Origin: Tachypleus tridentatus
Lineage: Eukaryota; Arthropoda; Merostomata; Xiphosura; Limulidae
Assembly (NCBI RefSeq): GCF_004210375.1
Contig: NC_134830.1
Span: 2,914,001 to 2,978,000, forward strand
Length of the DNA: 64,000 nt
Reading direction: 5' to 3'
Shown here: positions 61,863-64,000 of the stretch, in pieces
Layout: every line of letters starts with the position of its first letter
Numbering within the stretch: position 1 is the first letter of the stretch
Made by a program: the position numbers and the translations under genes
The notes under the pieces: model-generated
The model's input: the letters and a program-made list of their open reading frames with translations, nothing else
Databases searched by the model: none
What the model was told of the DNA's origin: nothing

Positions 61863-62253
61863 GGTATGTGTAAACTAACTTGCAACAGGTTCATTGCATT
61901 TTTTATATACTGTATTATACAGCATACTATACTATAAGTGTATATCTACTCTACCATCTCTGTTCTCTTAATTTGAAAGTAGCTCCACTAAGGAACATTA
62001 AAGCCTTAGATAGTTTTTAATGCATAGTATACCTTGCTAATATACTTAAGCTACAAAATGAATTGCGTGTGAGCATTAAACTACCAATAAAATAATTTTT
62101 AAAACTCAAATTGAATATCCTACTGATAGATGTTATTCCCTTCCTTACCAAATAATAACGCCACCTTGCAATCACAGATTTTGAATATTTATAAGAATTT
62201 TATATATTGTATATACATGAAAAGTACAGAGGAATAAATAAATATTGTTTCTT
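61863..62253. other. AT-rich sequence with nothing recognised
   Basis: Lies between the candidate promoter and the truncated SINE. I see no frame or repeat of note. Confidence 0.5.
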
Positions 62254-62394
62254 TGTTTTGTTTTTGAATTTCGTGCAAAGCTGCACGAAGGCTATCTGCG
62301 CTAGCCTGAAAGGGCGAGCATGTTTGGTGTAACGAGGACCCTCGGATTACAAATCGAGTGCCTTAACCTCTTGGCCATGCAAGGCCAGAAATAA
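62254..62394 (-). mobile_element. tRNA-derived SINE, internally deleted
   Basis: Same family as the SINE at 34845-35109, opposite orientation. It begins on the plus strand with the tail (TTTGTTTTGTTTTTGAATTT), then CGTGCAAAGCTGCACG and GGCTATCTGCGCTAGCC, and then jumps straight to TGAAAGGGCGAGCATGTTTG. The central body (about 120 bp in the other copy) is missing, and the B-box region is also shortened. It ends with TTGGCCATGCAAGGCC. Confidence 0.85.
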
Positions 62395-62689
62395 ATATTA
62401 CCGTCAAGTAATAAGTTAGCAATTGTGGTATACCAAGGGTGGTGTGAGGGGGACGATCCTCCCCCGGTGACAGCCGAGAGAGCAGTTACCATCAGGAGAG
62501 TTGAAATACCAGTACAAGTTTTCGAACCAAATGTAAACTTCGCCAACGTAAAAAATAAAATTATAAAACGTTCATACTATTGCAACAGCTTAATGTTAGT
62601 TTCTGCTATAAAATATTTTTTTATTTGTATTGCCGATACAAAATTTACAACGAAAAATTAAATATTTGATAAAAATTACATAAAAGAGT

Positions 62690-63810
62690 CGACAGCTGAC
62701 AACTGCATTGGTTCTATAAAGCTCTGCCAAATGGCAAGAGTGTTTTGAGATGATGAATGGTTTACTCTCCATCAAAAGAAAGTTTTTTTTTTTACTGCAA
62801 ACTGTTTGCCCTTGATGACAAAAGAATTGAACATCAATCTTTGTCATTGGGTTTCAAGTGTGGTGGAAACTAAACCCAAAGATGTCTGACCGTGATGAGC
62901 ATCTCTCATGCCTGGAGAAGCAAAGGACCTTGAGAGTAGGGTTGAAGCTTCAAAATACCATTGATTAAGTTCATCAAGCAGCAATGGACAATGTGAGAAA
63001 GAAATGGGAGGATATTTTACATCGCTTCTTGGACGAAACCTTCTTTCTGGCTCATCAGAATCTTCTATTTTTTGTGTGGTTACAAAGAGAATATTTCATC
63101 AACAAACAAAGGAAACTTCATGAAAGTAGTAGAGTTGCTGTCAAATTATAATCCAGTTTTAACAGAACATTTTGTAAGGTTTAAACATTCTATTCCATGT
63201 GGAATGAGAGTGGCTTCGTATTTATCTTCAAAGATTCAGAATGAGTTCACCTGCCTTTTGAAGAACTATATCAAAGGGAAAATAGTGGCTGATATGAAAA
63301 AAGCAAAAATATTTCGGGATTCTTGTTGACATCACACCAGATGTGTGAAGTGATCAATTACTTCCATAATGAACATGACAAAGTTGAAGTAAAGGAATCA
63401 TTCTTGGGCTTCTTCCCTATTACTGGAAAGACTGCTGCTGAGTTCACAGAGGATATCCTAAGACATCTGTAGAAACCGCCTGAACATAAATCTGTGCCGT
63501 AGTAAACGATATGGCAATGCTTCAACTATGGCTGGGATTCATGGTGATGTTCAGGCAAAAATCATAGAAATTAATTCCAAGGCTTTGTTTGTGCCTTGTA
63601 GAAATCATCCTCTGAACCTTTGCAGAGCGAACTCAGTTGGAAGTATTTATTCATGTGTGACTTTTTAGTAACCTCTGAGAGAGTCTATTCCTTCTTTTCA
63701 GTCTCACCTCATCAACAGGAAATGCTGATGAAGAATGTAGGAACGACAGTTAAAAGATTTTCCCAGACAACATGGAGTGTTCACCATGATTCTGTGAACC
63801 CTGTGAAAGT
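62690..63810 (+). pseudogene. hAT-family transposase fossil (ZMYM1-like type), 5' part
   Basis: Protein-like segments in changing frames match the order of hAT transposases of the zinc-finger-MYM1-like group. A TTF-type zinc-finger remnant (DEWFTLHQKKVFFFYCKLFA) is followed by HLSCLEKQR and KKWEDILHRF, then an 85-codon frame (63072-63329) with STNKGNFMKVVELLSNYNPV and SYLSSKIQNEFTCLLKNYI. After further stops come VEVKESFLGFFPITGKTAAE, FVPCRNHPLNLCRANSVGS and VKRFSQTTWSVHHDSVNPVK. Many stops and shifts show a long-dead copy. Such enzymes cut and paste DNA using a DDE site within an RNase-H-like fold; the catalytic residues cannot be followed reliably here. Confidence 0.8.
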
Positions 63811-63948
63811 ATCTTTTAAGTGTGTGTGTGTTTTTTTCTTTTAGTAAAGCCACATCGGGCTATCTGCTGAGCCCACCGAGGGGAATCAAACCCCTGATTT
63901 TAGCGTTGTAACACCGTAGAGATACCGCTGTACTAGTGGGAGGCCAAT
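63811..63948 (-). mobile_element. Second tRNA-derived SINE family, inserted in the hAT fossil
   Basis: The plus strand runs GTGTGTGTG, a T-rich tract, AGTAAAGCCACATCGGGCTA, CTGCTGAGCCCACCGAGG, then GGAATCAAACCCC, which is an inverted B-box (minus strand GGGGTTTGATTCC), and CTGTACTAGTGGGAGGCC. The tRNA-like head is at the right, so the element points to the minus strand. It differs from the family at 34845 and 62254. hAT sequence stops before it and resumes after it. Confidence 0.82.
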
Positions 63949-64000
63949 ATGTTTTAAAATCTGACTTCAGTTCTTGAAGTACTGTGCGATCCCAAAGAAA
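63949..64000 (+). pseudogene. hAT transposase fossil, continuation after the SINE
   Basis: The last 50 bases contain NLTSVLEVL-like and LCDPKK-like codons in neighbouring frames, matching the next conserved block of ZMYM1-like hAT transposases (SVLEVLCDPKE). The fossil therefore continues past the window end. Confidence 0.65.

Overview
This is a eukaryotic, animal, AT-rich window. By eye, tandem repeats occupy about 44 of the 64 kb. Two ordinary protein-coding loci are recognisable, both on the minus strand: two exons of UDP-glucose 6-dehydrogenase (UGDH, 'sugarless') at 40976-41175 and 18705-18842, and an apparently intronless Mediator subunit 7 (MED7) frame at 57743-58390. Introns, tRNA-derived SINEs, a copia LTR element and a hAT fossil all fit an invertebrate genome. 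The SINE sequences resemble elements I remember from horseshoe crab (xiphosuran) assemblies; that is recollection, not a search result.

Layout: 1-16230 is one array of a 48-bp unit (about 340 copies), with a duplicated array edge at 16803-16965. 17273-18343 is a strictly phased 40-bp array. 18705-18842 is UGDH coding exon 2. 19891-20993 is a 33-bp array, and 21548-29392 a 73-bp array of about 107 copies with 2.2-2.5 kb higher-order repeats. 29588-39635 is an 83-bp array split by a copia LTR retrotransposon (32210-36961, 5-bp target duplication, itself carrying a SINE) and by a foldback element (about 39285-39482). 40624-40968 is a 69-bp array touching the donor of UGDH coding exon 1 (40976-41175).

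Upstream of UGDH: degenerate repeats at 41221-41625, a 47-bp palindrome-bearing array (41723-42312), a 43-bp array (43568-50262) that runs directly into a 30-bp array (50263-51962), decayed retroelement fragments (about 52050-52560), a 49-bp array (52897-55833), MED7, a candidate CpG-richer promoter near 61.7 kb, a truncated SINE, and a hAT transposase fossil interrupted by a second kind of SINE up to the window end.

The visible UGDH intron between the coding exons is 22.1 kb and nearly 90% tandem repeat plus copia. The next intron is at least 18.7 kb and over 90% tandem repeat. UGDH exon 1 carries an apparent one-base homopolymer deletion, and exon 2 ends at a GC (not GT) donor. Most open frames in this window are by-products of stop-free repeat units and are not genes. 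I found no bacterial-style operon, CRISPR array or new multi-gene system; the unusual content is the concentration of unrelated satellites inside and around one housekeeping gene. Repeat copy numbers, boundaries and consensus counts are by eye and approximate.
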